Shown here: piece by piece, positions 46,310 to 57,510 of the stretch
How positions within the stretch are numbered: the stretch's first letter is position 1
Layout of the letters: each line of letters starts with the position of its first letter
Assembly (NCBI GenBank): GCA_019426215.1
Contig: CM033403.1
Span: 7,152,012-7,216,011, forward strand
Direction of reading: 5' to 3'
DNA from: Buddleja alternifolia
Taxonomy: Eukaryota > Streptophyta > Magnoliopsida > Lamiales > Scrophulariaceae
Length of the DNA: 64,000 nt
Translations under genes and position numbers: made by a program
Notes under the pieces: model-generated
The model's input: the letters and a program-made list of their open reading frames with translations, nothing else
Databases searched by the model: none
What the model was told of the DNA's origin: nothing

Positions 46310-46637
46310 TCGACTTTCGAGCGTGGGGATGTATGTCAATGCTCACTGTCATGTTATCCATCTCATTTTCAACTTGCATTAATGATAGTGTAATGTTTTT
46401 TCAAGCACAGGACTTAATGCCATAACTAAGTTAATTGGTGGCATGCAAAGTTTGAATTTGATATCTCAAGTTGACAATGTTAGTTATAAAAATAGAGATG
46501 CAAAGGAAGGTACACCTTTTCCTATTAATGTTATTTGACAATCATGGTCCCGTTATTGACTTTGACCATATTATAAAAGGAATGGGAAGATGTAACCGTA
46601 ACATCAAGTTTAAGATGCCATTCTTCTTTATCTTATA
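46310..46637. other. No gene seen
   Basis: Spacer between two inverted-repeat elements; no recognisable feature. Confidence 0.65.
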
Positions 46638-46647
46638 TACTTATATA

Positions 46648-47779
46648 GGGTTTATTGCAATTTAGCTCCCTGTGAAATTTGTATATAGCAAAAAAACTAC
46701 TTGTGAAAAAACAATAGGCAATTTAGCTCCCTGTGTTTTTCGGAATAAAGCAAAAAAACTCCCCACGCGCCCCACGCGCCCCACGCGCCAAAACTGAGAC
46801 TTTGCATGCTGTTTTTGTTGTTTAAAGTCTATTTTGCCCCTTTTTTGCTATAAAAAGCCTTAATTACCTTATATTTGGTCCCCCCCTTATATTTGAATAC
46901 AAAACTGCTTTGTTCTAAATGTCTCCTGATTATGTACAATATATGCATAGATAGCCTTATGTGTCTAGTTTCATAGAAAGAAAACAGTTCGTGAATCCAA
47001 GCTTTCAACAATGAGTTATGAATTTTCTCGTGAAGACGCGCACAACTATCTGCACAGCCGACATATTTTTAGCTAGCTTTGAATACAAAACTGATTTGTT
47101 CTAGATGTCTCCTCATTATGTTCGATATATTCGTGGATAGCTCTATGTATCTAGTTTCATGGGAAGAAAACGGTTCATGAATCCGAGCTTTCAACAATGA
47201 GTTATGAATTTTCTCGTGAAGACGCGCACAGCTATCTGCACAGCCGACATATTTTTAGCTAGCTTTGAATACAAAACTGTTTTGTTCTAAATGTCTCCTG
47301 ATTATGTGAGATATATGCGTGGATAGCCCTATGTGTCTAGTTTCATGGGAAGAAAACGGTTCATGAATCTGAGCTTTCAACAATGAGTTATGAATTTTCT
47401 CGTGAAAACGCGCACAGTTATCTGCACAGCCGACATATTTTTAGGTAGCTTTGAATACAAAACTGCCTTGTTCTAGATGTCTCCTGATTATGTGTGATAT
47501 ATGCTTGGATAGCCCTATGTGTCTAGTTTCATGGGAAGAAAACGGTTCATGAATCCGAGCTTTCAACAATGAGTTATGAATTTTCTCGTGAAGACGCGCA
47601 CAGCTGTCTGCCTATGAGGGTATTTTTGTCCATCCAAAAAAACTTTAAAGTGTAAAATATGCGGGGAGGCTGTGTGCTTCATTCAGAAAAACACAGGGAG
47701 CTAAATTGATTATTGTTTTTTCACAGGGAGTTTTTTTGCTATATACGAATTTCACAGGGAGCTAAATTGCAATAAACCC
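46648..47779. mobile_element. Mutator-like element with internal 186-bp repeats
   Basis: 1132 bp with about 100-bp terminal inverted repeats (gggtttattgcaatttagct) and exact 10-bp target repeats, tacttatata, at 46638-46647 and 47780-47789. Inside are four tandem copies of a 186-bp unit beginning gaatacaaaactg (46895, 47081, 47267, 47453). No coding capacity, so it is non-autonomous. Confidence 0.85.
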
Positions 47780-47789
47780 TACTTATATA

Positions 47790-48231
47790 TATGGTTTCTT
47801 TCTATTATTATTTAATCATCACGATTATAGCATTATTCTTGAATGTCGATGTAATGATATATCACGAAAATATTTTGATGGTAAAAAAAAATAAAAATAT
47901 TACGAATATATTTTAATCTTGGTTGGCCTCAGTTAAGCCAGCAATTAAAGGATTATCAAAAAAAATATCTGTTCACTTCTATTCTAGAAATAATTAGATA
48001 CATAGAAAAATCAAAATCAGTAGCGGTCAACGGATAAAATTGAAAAAATGTTAATTGATTATGTCAACGACGACTTAAGTATGTAACAATTTTTTTTTAA
48101 AAAAATACTTTTACTAGCCTAGCTATTTTTTCTTTCTCAAATGCCATTATTGACCAAGTCACATTCATACCACCACACAATAACACGCTTTCCACACCAT
48201 CAAGAGTGCTGCATCTTTTCATTCCATTCAA
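47790..48231 (+). promoter_or_regulatory. Chitinase upstream region with W-box cores
   Basis: This stretch directly precedes the chitinase and holds TTGACC at 48150-48155, its complement ggtcaa at 48025-48030 and another TTGAC core (complement) at 48064-48068. W-boxes bind WRKY factors, and class IV chitinases are commonly defence-induced, so stress control is plausible; it is not shown by sequence alone. Confidence 0.45.
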
Positions 48232-48240
48232 CTATAAATA
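48232..48240 (+). promoter_or_regulatory. TATA box of the chitinase
   Basis: ctataaata lies 65-73 bases before the chosen ATG, leaving room for a transcription start near 48265 and a short leader. It argues against the in-frame ATG at 48206, which lies upstream of it. Confidence 0.7.
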
Positions 48241-48304
48241 TCCACCACTCACTTCCCTCCAATTTCACACACTTAAATCCCTTTTTGCCAAACCCCATAA
48301 CAAA

Positions 48305-50658
48305 ATGGTTCTTTTGCTTAGCAGGAGAATGTCTTTAATAGCTCTCACATTTACAGCAATACTTCTCTCAGCCGGTACCAAGGTACTCGGCCAAAACTGT
48401 GGCTGTGCCTCAGACTTGTGCTGCAGCAGATTCGGTTACTGCGGTACCGGAAGTGACTATTGCGGCACGGGTTGCCAGCAAGGACCGTGCTTTGCTCCGC
48501 CAAGCACCAATGGTGTTTCGGTGGCAGATATTGTGACCGATGCATTCTTTAATGGAATCGCGGATCAGGCTGCTGGAAATTGTGCCGGCAATGGATTCTA
48601 CACCCGTGCAGCCTTTCTAGAGGCCTTGAACTCATATCCTCAGTTCGGTAGGGTTGGCTCTACTGATGATTCTAGGCGTGAGGTTGCCGCCTTTTTTGCA
48701 CATGTCACGCACGAGACTGGACGTAAGTGCTTTTCTTCTTTTTTTTTTTTTCAGAATTTTTTTGTTTCGTTTTAAATTATAGTATATGTTGGTGTGGTTA
48801 AATTAAGTAATGTTGTAGTTTGATTGTTGTCTTTAGTTAATTAACTATCGAATTTTATTATAGTTTGATTATTGTCTTTAGTTACTTATTAACTATTGAA
48901 TTTTAGTATAGTTATGTAATTACAAGTATTTCATCCCTTGCTTTAGTGGCCCGTGGGGTGACCTGTTTAGAAACAATCCAGATCCTCTATTGCTAAATGA
49001 TGTTGTATTTTCTATTGTATTCATTTTTATACCTGACAAATGTACAAAATGCAAATCACTTATATATTAAAAAAAATATTTTACATATGTCACGTATAGA
49101 ATAAATGTAATAGAAGATGCACCATTATTTTACAATATATGGAGAATCTTGTATGGGAAGAGAGGGCGTCCTACATCTTTGACTTTTGAAATTGACTTGA
49201 CTTTATTGTTTATACTAAAGTTAATTCAATTGTCAACTTTAAATTTATGTTGTCTTGGTCTTATTACAACTATCAGTTTATCAGATAAACTTTATCTATA
49301 CTCTTAGAAGTTAAAACACTAGAAAATAATTCGCGCATTATGTGTGCGATACTTGTAAAATAAGGAGTGGGAAAAATTCATTTTTGAGCTCGATGGAGTT
49401 GGGCCAAAGCATTTTTAGCCCCATATGATATTTTTTGACACTTTTGGTTCCATTAGACTCAAAACGTGACACTTTTTGTCCCGAAAGTTAAAAAATTGAC
49501 GGAAGATGGCAAGTGTTTTGGACGATTAGGAACCAAAAATAAATTTAATTTAAAATTTTTATTTTATATTCCACTCGTTCTATTAGAGTGTGTGTCTCAT
49601 ATTGGTATTTTTCCTTCCAAAACCATACGATTGGGACCAAAAGTGTCACATTTTGAGTTCAATGGGACCAAATGTGTTAAAAAAATTCCTATAGAATTAA
49701 AAGTGTTTTGGCGGCCAAAAGTGATATTTTCCCAATAAGGAGTAAATAACTAATATTTATTGTGCAGTGTCATGAGTCATAACTCTAGTAGATGTTAATT
49801 TTATATCATTTAATTACTATAGCACACAATTTATTTCATAACTCTTCTAAGAAAGAAGGGTTTTTTCTCCCCTAATTGACCCTTATCATATTATACTATT
49901 AAACTTTAGTAGTTTATACAAATCGTTTTGTAATGGAAAATAAATACATTAATTATTCACAGTTTAGCATAAAGGATAAAATAGACTAGAAGAATACTTT
50001 AATTGTCTTCAATATTCAAGAATAAAAGAAGAAATTTTCACTCAACGTATATTTCTCAAGTTCTCTAGCATTCAACCTCAACAAGAAAAAAATAAGCTTA
50101 TCAAAAAAAAAACAAAACCCAAAACTAGAAAAAATACACACAGAAAATTAATTTCTGGAATCACATTAGTTTATTTTTCTATACACGGACATGTTACACA
50201 CACACTGTTAAGACAACTCCTAAATTTTTTTAATATTATGTACAGATATGTGCTACATTGAAGAGATCAACGGCCCTTCTAGAGATTATTGCGACGAGAC
50301 TAATACACAATATCCATGTGCACCCAACCAGGGTTATTATGGGCGAGGGCCGATACAATTGTCGTGGAATTTCAACTACGGCCCCGCTGGAAATAGCATT
50401 GGTTTTGATGGTTTGAGGAATCCACAAATTGTTGCAACTGATCCGGTCATCTCTTTCAGGACTGCCTTGTGGTATTGGATGAATAATTGTCATGATGCAA
50501 TAAACTCTGGGCAAGGGTTCGGGGCTACAATTCGCGCCATTAATGGTGCTCTTGAATGCAATGGAGCTAATCCAGACACTGTTACTGCTCGTGTCCGATA
50601 TTACACACAATATTGCAATCAATTTCAAGTTGACCCAGGCAATGATCTGAGATGCTAA
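48305..50658 (+). CDS. Class IV chitinase (GH19 with hevein-type domain)
   Basis: Two exons, 48305-48722 and 50246-50658, joined at gtaagt/tacag, give 276 residues, the usual class IV size. Residues 1-29 are a signal peptide ([19 protein letters not shown]). Residues 30-62 form the chitin-binding hevein-type domain with eight Cys. After a short linker, residues 72-276 are the GH19 catalytic domain, with Glu137 in HETGH and Glu145/146 in YIEEING as the expected acid/base pair. [19 protein letters not shown] and WYWMNN are typical. It should hydrolyse chitin of fungal walls, outside the cell. The splice restores codon 140 (His). I see no lesion; it is the only intact host gene here. Its intron has taken in a foldback element. 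Confidence 0.95.
48723..50245 (+). other. Chitinase intron, enlarged by insertions
   Basis: A 1523-base intron, longer than is usual for the single intron of this family. It contains the foldback element at 49369-49733. A ctag plus hairpin-like sequence near 49319-49350 resembles a Helitron 3' end. The donor is gtaagt and the acceptor is tacag. Confidence 0.85.
49369..49733. mobile_element. Mutator-like MITE in the chitinase intron
   Basis: 365 bp with degenerate inverted arms (gggaaaaattca / gggaaaatatca, then gtgacactttt-like blocks). It is flanked by exact 10-bp repeats, aataaggagt, at 49359-49368 and 49734-49743. The frame at 49466-49738 is an arm artefact. Confidence 0.82.
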
Positions 50659-50685
50659 TTTCAAGAGACATGTTTTTTTTCGTGG

Positions 50686-50691
50686 AATAAA
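50686..50691 (+). terminator. Likely polyadenylation signal of the chitinase
   Basis: aataaa 28 bases after the stop codon, in a T-rich context. A second-choice signal further down cannot be excluded. Confidence 0.55.
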
Positions 50692-50699
50692 TCATAAGT

Positions 50700-51535
50700 A
50701 CATTTGATTATACGTGTGCAACATGAGTATACAACCAATAATGTCTTAGTACGAAATTTCTTCGTTGCTTATTGGTTTTGGTATTTTTCTACCCATATTT
50801 GATTACGTTGTGGTTATGGGGTTTAGTGTTTTTCTACCTGTATTTTATTGGCATTGTGACTCTATGGTTTGTTGATTTTCTGCACATATTTAATTAATGT
50901 TGTGATTATGGTGAATTTCATAAATTTACAAACATCGAAGAGAATTATGACAAAATGGAGAAGCACTATTAAAAATAAGACATACATGACAAAATATCAA
51001 GCGATAATGTCAAAGTTGTCAATAATTGTAAAGTTTTGGTGACAAGAATTTTTGTTTTGTCAAAAAAATAGGATTTACATGTTTAATAGTGACAAGATTC
51101 GTAAAGAAGTCGTCACTTTTGATAATTATTGACAAGGAAATTGTTGTCACTATTGACAATTAGTGATACACTTTTAGTGCTAATGACAATAATTATAGCT
51201 GTCACTCTTTCTGTGCTGTCACTAGGTTATCACTACACATATCTCACTATTGTCAAAAGTGACAATTTCAAAGAACTCTTGTCACTAAAATTACGTATTG
51301 TGACAAAATAATTTCCGCTTTTCTTTTGATCATTCCTCATGGTGAGTTTTTGAGTTGGAGTGGCAAAGGAAACGTATTCCGACTTCTCAGCTTGTCCCTT
51401 GGCCATGTCTTGGTGCTTTTCCTCCTTGACACCATCGCATATACTCGGCTCATGGATGGAAGAGGCTCCATTTCGAGTATTTGCAATCAAATAGTTCAAA
51501 ATATCAAATCCTCTGATCCCATGAGGAATGATAAA
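50700..51535. repeat. Intergenic; dispersed ttgtcac-rich repeat
   Basis: 50760-50910 has short degenerate repeats (ttttctacc..tatttgatt). 50960-51310 is filled with ttgtcac/gtgacaa motifs in both orientations and resembles 22998-23155 on the other strand. I see no gene. Confidence 0.5.
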
Positions 51536-51540
51536 TCTTT

Positions 51541-52134
51541 TGTTGGGAAAGAGTGCCAAAATAAATGACACCGGCGCAACGCGGAAGCGATATAATTTTT
51601 TTCCCCACTAACTGGATAAAAATGGGACCACACCAACGATAGTACGATAGAAAGAAATAGAATAAACGAGACAAGAGTTTTTACATGGAAAACCCAAATC
51701 GGGAAAAAACCACGGGACCGAAGTCGAAAACCTCCACTATATCAATAATGGGCTTACACAATTTCTCCCTAAACTAATTAGGGGATACATTAAATCTTCA
51801 AGAGAATATCCCTTGGATTACAAATTCATCAAGTTTAGTGAACTTGGAATTGTAGAAGAAAAATAGAATACTCCTCTCAATCTTATTTTTCTTCTCCCAA
51901 CCTTTTTTTTTTCTCCAACTCTTTCTCTCTACACTCTCTCTATCTCTCGTTGATGGTGTGTTGAGAATGGCAAAGAGAGCCTCTATTTATAGGGAAAATG
52001 CATGGCAATTTTCAACACTTATTATGTCATGCCATATGTCATTTGCCCCTTTTTATTTTCAAAGAAAATGGCTGCAAGTTTTTCAACAAAACCAGCCAAC
52101 TTTATATGGCCACCCACATGGGTGGGACCCAACA
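51541..52134 (-). repeat. copia-3 3' LTR
   Basis: 594 bp, tgttgggaaa to gggacccaaca. Differs from the other LTR at only a few bases, for example in 52066-52110. Confidence 0.92.
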
Positions 52135-52150
52135 ATTCTCCCCCTCCAAC

Positions 52151-53032
52151 TCATGTGGGGGGCACAACCAAGCCTGCTTCGCTTTTGCAGACTTCAAGCT
52201 TTTCTCTTGGCAAAGACTTTGTGAGCATATCTGCGCCATTATCATCCGTATGCACTTTATCAAGTTGTATCAACTTTTCGTCAAGAACATCCCGGAACCA
52301 ATGGTATCTCACATCTATGTGTTTGGATCTTGAGTGGAAAGTCGAATTTTTACTCAAGTGAATTGCGCTCTGACTATCACAGTAGAGCCTGTACTTTTCC
52401 TGCTTCAAGTCCAACTCCTCTAGAAACTTCCTTAACCACAACACCTCTTTACATGCTTCAGTCACAGCAATGTACTCGGCCTCTGTTGTGGATAATGCCA
52501 CGCATTTTTGAAGTTTCGACTGCCAAGAAATAGCTCCCCCTGCAAAGATAATCATGTATCCGGACGTGGACTTCCTGGAATCAATGTCTCCAGCCATGTC
52601 TGCATCTGTGTACCCCTCTAAAATAGTTTGGCCATCACCAAACCTTAGACATAGTCTCGAAGTGCCTCTCAGATACCGCATTATCCATTTCACTGCTTCC
52701 CAGTGATCCTTGCCAGGGTTAGATAGATAGCGACTAACTACGCCAACTGCATGAGCAATATCGGGTCTAGTACATACCATAGCATACATCAAACTGCCAA
52801 TTGCAGAAGCATATGGTATTTTCTTCATCTCTTGTTTATCTTCCTCACTTGTGGGGCATTGTGCGGAGCTGAGTTTGAAATGTCCCGCAAGTGGAGTACT
52901 AACCGCTTTCGATTTACTCATGTTGAATCTTTCAAGAACTTTCTCAATGTATTGTTCTTGAGATAACCAGAGCTTTTTGTCAGCTCTATCGCTAGAGATC
53001 TTCATTCCAAGGATCTGCTTAGCCGGACCCAA
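52151..53032 (-). pseudogene. copia-3 RT end and RNase H
   Basis: It continues the pol frame in register after a stop (TAA just before LGPAKQILGMKIS), so it is not a separate gene. It includes the RT tail and RNase H: VPYASAIGSLMYAMVCTRPDI is here (with IPY), then EGYTDADMAGDIDSRKSTSGY, VALSTTEAEYIAVTEACKE and YCDSQSAIHLSKN. Ends 17 bases before the 3' LTR. Confidence 0.9.
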
Positions 53033-55729
53033 TTATTTCATCGCAAAAGACTTTCCAAGTTCTTTCTTCAGCTTCTCAATCTTGGTGACATCATGACCTA
53101 CAATCAGCATGTCATCAACGTATAACAGTAGAATGATAAAATCTCCATCTGAGAATTTCTTAAAGAATACGCAGTGATCTGAGCTGGTCCTCGTGTAGTC
53201 ATGGTCTGTCATGAATGAGTCAAATTTCTTGTACCATTGTCTGGAGGCTTGCTTCAGACCGTACAAGCTTTTCTTCAACCTGCACACCAGGTTTTCTTTT
53301 CCTTTGACTCTGAACCCTTTCGACTGCTCCATGTAGATTTCTTCATCTAGATCTCCATGAAGAAATGCGGTCTTCACATCAAGTTGTTCAATCTCCAGAC
53401 TGAGACTGGCAGCGATCCCAAGAACAACTCTGATCGAAGACATCTTCACCACTGGTGAGAAAATTTCTTCAAAATCAACACCTTTTTTCTGATTGAAACC
53501 CTTCACAACCAGCCTTGCTTTATATCTGGGTTGTGAGCTATGTTCCACATTTTTCAACTTGTACACCCACTTATTTTTGAGTGTTCTCTTGCCTTTAGGC
53601 AGCTTCACCAAGTCATAGGTGTGATTTTCTTGTAAGGATTTCATCTCCTCTTTCATGGCCTCCATCCACATATCTCTCTGATCATGTGATATGGCCTCTG
53701 GGTAACTCTCTGGTTCTCCCCCATCAGTGAGCATCACATACTCATCTGGATTATATCTGGTCGAATGACGTGTTTGTCTGGTTGACCTTCTAACCGTCGC
53801 CTCCGGTGGCGGAACTGGATCATCAGTCTGTATAGGTGGCACCTGATCATCAACTGGCTCATCATCAGTTATATCATTCTGCTCGCCCTGTATATCTCCC
53901 CCGTGATCCCGAGTTGTACGTGAAGGAACTGAATCTAAGTCATCAGGAACTTCCTGAGAAGATTCTCTCCTCTCGCTCTGTTTTGTATCATCGGATGTTT
54001 GTTCCTCAAGAAACACAACATCTCTGCTTCTGATAACTTTCCTGTTCACCGGGTCCCAAATTCTGTAACCAAACTCTTCATGGCCATAGCCCAAGAAGGT
54101 ACATGGTTTGGTTTTGTCATCAAGCTTGGATCTTTCATCTTTTGGAATATGAACAAACGCCCTGCAGCCAAACACTCTCAAGTGTTTGTAGGAAACATCT
54201 TTCCCTGACCAAACTCTATCTGGAATGTCACCATCCAAAGGAGCTGATGGAGAAAGTTTGATCGAGTCAACTGCAGTCCTCATTGCTTCACCCCAAAAGG
54301 ATTTGGGCAATTTTGAGTGTGATAACATACATTTGATCCGCTCACAAATTGTCCTGTTCATCCTCTCCGCCACACCATTGTGTTGTGGTGTTTTTGGAAC
54401 AATCTTCTCAAGCCTGATACCATGGTCACGACAATGCTGTTCAAATGGACCCTGGTATTCACCACCGTTGTCTGAACTAATACACTTCAGCTTCCTTCCG
54501 GTTTCTCTTTCAACTTTTGTTTGAAAATGCTTAAAGACTGTTATAACCTGGTCTTTAGATTTCAAAGCAAAACACCAGACCTTTCTTGAGAAATCATCAA
54601 TGAATGTGACAAAATACACTGCACCACCAAGTGTTTTGTCTTTCATATAGCATACATCAGTATGCACCAAGTCCAGAGGATGTGATTTTCTGGACGGATA
54701 GAAGCTCTTGAAAGCAACTCTGTGTTGTTTTCCTGCTAAACAATCAACACAAGTTTGTAGCTCTATCCCATTGACGTCAGGTAGGAGTTTCTTCTTAGCC
54801 AAAAGTTGCATGCCTTTTTGGCTCAAGTGTCCAAGCCTCTTATGCCATAGCTCAATGGAGGAATTATTGACTGCTGCATTCACCTCTCCATTGGATAATT
54901 TTGCTTGCATCAGGTAGAGTGAGTTCTTTTTCTTACCCTTTGCAGTAATCAGAGAACCTTTGGTGAGCTTCCATTTTCCTTCACCAAAGTTACTGACATA
55001 GCCGTCATCATCTAGCTTGCCAGTGGAAATAATGTTGTGCCGAATGTCAGGAATATGTCTGACGTCTCTCAAAATGAGTCGGCACCCTGTGTCAGTTTCC
55101 AAATTAATGTTCCCCATGCCGATAACCTCTGTCACACCATGATTGGCCATTCTGACTCTGCCAAAGTTACCACTCGTGTATGATGTGAACATATCCCTAT
55201 GTGGGGTGATATGATACGAGGCTCCTGAATCAATGATCCAATCTGTTTCTTGGCATGATGAACTGACATATGCATCATCAAAGATAATGACAACATCACC
55301 ATCAGTTGCCACAGCTGTGGTGTCTTTGTCATCTTTCTTGTTTTCATTATTTCCATTCTTTTGATCTCTTTTCTTCTTTCTGCAGTCTCTTTCGTAGTGG
55401 TTTGGACCACCACAGTAATGGCATTTGAAATCTCCTTTGATCTTGGACTTCCCCCTGGATTTGTCTCTCTGGTGCTGAGGACCTCTACTTTTGTTTCTTC
55501 CTCGTCTGTCAGAATTTTCAGTCACCAAGGCATTTTGCTCGGTACTGAACGCCTGTTCCTTTCTTCTGGACTCTTCGTTTAGAAGACAATCTTTGACCAC
55601 TTGCAAGGTCAAATCTCCATTGGGAGTTGAGTTGTTGACTGACACCACGAGGGTATCCCAACTATCCGGTAATGAGCTGAGCAATAATAAAGCAATTACT
55701 TCATCACCAATAGATGTTGACTCCTCCAT
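53033..55729 (-). CDS. copia-3 gag-protease-integrase-RT polyprotein (truncated)
   Basis: 898 residues open. Starts in the middle of gag (MEESTSIGDEVIALLLLSSL). The CCHC zinc knuckle is at 103-116 (CHYCGGPNHYERDC), and the protease active site Asp is at 167 (DWIIDSGASYH). Integrase: LWHKRLGHLSQKGM, HTDVCYMKDKTLG, SSDNGGEYQGPFE and PQHNGVAERMNRTICERIKCM. RT: NKWVYKLK, QLDVKTAFLHGDLDEEIYME and YVDD at 870-873. The usual first 150 or so gag residues are absent: only about 120 bases lie between this start and the primer site. Ends at an in-frame TAA beyond which RT and RNase H continue. Confidence 0.92.
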   Translation of the reverse strand: MEESTSIGDEVIALLLLSSLPDSWDTLVVSVNNSTPNGDLTLQVVKDCLLNEESRRKEQAFSTEQNALVTENSDRRGRNKSRGPQHQRDKSRGKSKIKGDFKCHYCGGPNHYERDCRKKKRDQKNGNNENKKDDKDTTAVATDGDVVIIFDDAYVSSSCQETDWIIDSGASYHITPHRDMFTSYTSGNFGRVRMANHGVTEVIGMGNINLETDTGCRLILRDVRHIPDIRHNIISTGKLDDDGYVSNFGEGKWKLTKGSLITAKGKKKNSLYLMQAKLSNGEVNAAVNNSSIELWHKRLGHLSQKGMQLLAKKKLLPDVNGIELQTCVDCLAGKQHRVAFKSFYPSRKSHPLDLVHTDVCYMKDKTLGGAVYFVTFIDDFSRKVWCFALKSKDQVITVFKHFQTKVERETGRKLKCISSDNGGEYQGPFEQHCRDHGIRLEKIVPKTPQHNGVAERMNRTICERIKCMLSHSKLPKSFWGEAMRTAVDSIKLSPSAPLDGDIPDRVWSGKDVSYKHLRVFGCRAFVHIPKDERSKLDDKTKPCTFLGYGHEEFGYRIWDPVNRKVIRSRDVVFLEEQTSDDTKQSERRESSQEVPDDLDSVPSRTTRDHGGDIQGEQNDITDDEPVDDQVPPIQTDDPVPPPEATVRRSTRQTRHSTRYNPDEYVMLTDGGEPESYPEAISHDQRDMWMEAMKEEMKSLQENHTYDLVKLPKGKRTLKNKWVYKLKNVEHSSQPRYKARLVVKGFNQKKGVDFEEIFSPVVKMSSIRVVLGIAASLSLEIEQLDVKTAFLHGDLDEEIYMEQSKGFRVKGKENLVCRLKKSLYGLKQASRQWYKKFDSFMTDHDYTRTSSDHCVFFKKFSDGDFIILLLYVDDMLIVGHDVTKIEKLKKELGKSFAMK

Positions 55730-55851
55730 TTTTAATCCGTTACCTCAAAAATGAACGTGGCTCTCCAAATGCGAAAGCCAAATAGCCCGGGAAAACTTTT
55801 CTGATGTGGAAGATCAGATTAAACTGCGACCACAGAGCATACTCAGAATAC

Positions 55852-55868
55852 CCGAGCTCTGATACCAC
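55852..55868 (-). other. copia-3 primer binding site
   Basis: tggtatcagagctcggg on the - strand, one base or so from the 5' LTR; initiator-methionine tRNA type. Confidence 0.9.
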
Positions 55869-55869
55869 T

Positions 55870-56464
55870 TGTTGGGAAAGAGTGCCAAAATAAATGACAC
55901 CGGCGCAACGCGGAAGCGATATAATTCTTTTCCCCACTAACTGGATAAAAATGGGACCACACCAACGATAGTACGATAGAAAGAAATAGAATAAACGAGA
56001 CAAGAGTTTTTACGTGGAAAACCCAAATCGGGAAAAAATCACCGGACCGAAGTCGAAAACCTCCACTATATCAATAATGGGCTTACACAGTTTCTCCCTA
56101 AACTAATTAGGGGATACACAAAATCTTCAAGAGAATATCCCTTGGATTACAAATTCATCAAGTTTAGTAAACTTGAAATTGTAGAAGAAAAATAGAATAC
56201 TCCTCTCAATCTTATTTTTCTTCTCCCAACCTTTTTTTTTTTCTCCAACTCTTTCTCTCTACACTCTCTCTATCTCTCGTTGATGGTGTGTTGAGAATGG
56301 CAAAGAGAGCCTCTATTTATAGGGGAAATGCATGGCAATTTTCAACACTTATTATGTCATGCCATATGTCATTTGCCCCTTTTTATTTTCAAAGAAAGTG
56401 GCTGTAAGTTTTTCAACAAAACCAACCACCTTTATATGGCCACCCACATGGGTGGGACCCAACA
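55870..56464 (-). repeat. copia-3 5' LTR
   Basis: 595 bp, matching 51541-52134. The frame at 56003-55740 runs across LTR and leader and is not a protein gene. Confidence 0.92.
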
Positions 56465-56469
56465 TCTTT

Positions 56470-57510
56470 TCCTCCTCCCTTTCCTTTAGAAAACCTTGCG
56501 CGACTCCGCAAGTGCATGACGGGACATTTGAGTAGCTTTGTAGCTCATCCACATGCCCTTCAGCTTGGTATAGTATGTCATCACTGTTAAAGTAAAAAAA
56601 ATGTAATTTGCAATTCTTCACTCCAAAGCAAGAAAGTCGGCCACTTCACAAATTGGACGACAATTCTCAGCCACGAAGTTGAAGCAGCTGCATCACCACG
56701 TTGTAAGGTGATATCAAATCCATGCATATCCAGAGACGGAGCCAAGGGAGGCTGGAGGATGCCATCCCCCCCCCCCCCCCCCCTCAATTTTTTAACTTTT
56801 AGGTATAAATTTTTTAAAATTTGTACTTTCGTCCCCTTCAAAAATAACAAAAAGCAATAAATTAATTCACATAGCCCAAATCCACATAGTAGAACAATTG
56901 ATTCAGTTGAATATTCCAATAGGCTACATAATTAAAATTTTAATTTAGAGTTCTTGTTATAATTTTATATTTCCTCATCACCCATGATTTGCTCAAATCA
57001 CATCAATAGTTTCTCGTCTCTTCTATATGATAAGTATCTTTTTATTTTTGCTATTAGTCAAATTAAATCATACTTCTTAGGCTTTTTATGCTTTGTTTTA
57101 TTTAATATTAGGACCATTTTTCCATTTTAATTCTAAAACTGTATTTTATTTGATTAATTATGAAAAATGTATCAAATATTATTGTATGTGGTTCTGCAAT
57201 TGCCTACATCTACGGGAGAGGAAAAGAGAATTTCACTATTAACAAAAGAGGTACAGAGTACAAAGTATGTCAAAAATTCTTACTAAACCTAATCCCAAAT
57301 TTTTTCAGCGTACGTTTATATAACAACAAAGCGCCCCCCACGCAATCCTTCGGCTACCAACCGAATAAAGCGCGTGTATATAACAACAATCTCGCCCCCT
57401 TAATATAATTCTTTGCTCAGTCCCTGTGCATGCAAAGAAGAAGCCACGCAGTGGCCTTGTCAACTTTACTTAGTAGCTAAGTTTATTGTTTAGCTTATAC
57501 TGTGAGAGTG
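56470..57510. other. No gene seen
   Basis: Contains an 18-base C run at about 56767-56784 and AT-rich sequence. A repeated pair tatataacaacaa (near 57316 and 57377) is the only structure noted. Short frames here show no recognisable product. Confidence 0.55.

Larger units (their letters stand above)
51541..56464 (-). mobile_element. Ty1/copia retrotransposon copia-3
   Basis: Bounded by near-identical LTRs (51541-52134, 55870-56464; tgttgggaaagagtgcc...acccaaca) and by a 5-bp target repeat, tcttt (51536-51540, 56465-56469). On the - strand: primer site 55868-55852, gag-pol, polypurine tract ggagggggagaat (about 52148-52135). The N-terminal half of gag is missing and pol has one stop. LTR similarity suggests recent insertion; pol resembles the Tork/Tnt1 type. 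Confidence 0.93.

Noticed and set aside
48206..48304. Upstream in-frame ATG extending the chitinase by 33 residues
   Set aside because: It lies before the TATA box at 48232, and the extension would block a normal signal peptide; 48305 gives a standard class IV start.
50236..50664. 142-residue frame on the - strand
   Set aside because: Shadow of chitinase exon 2.
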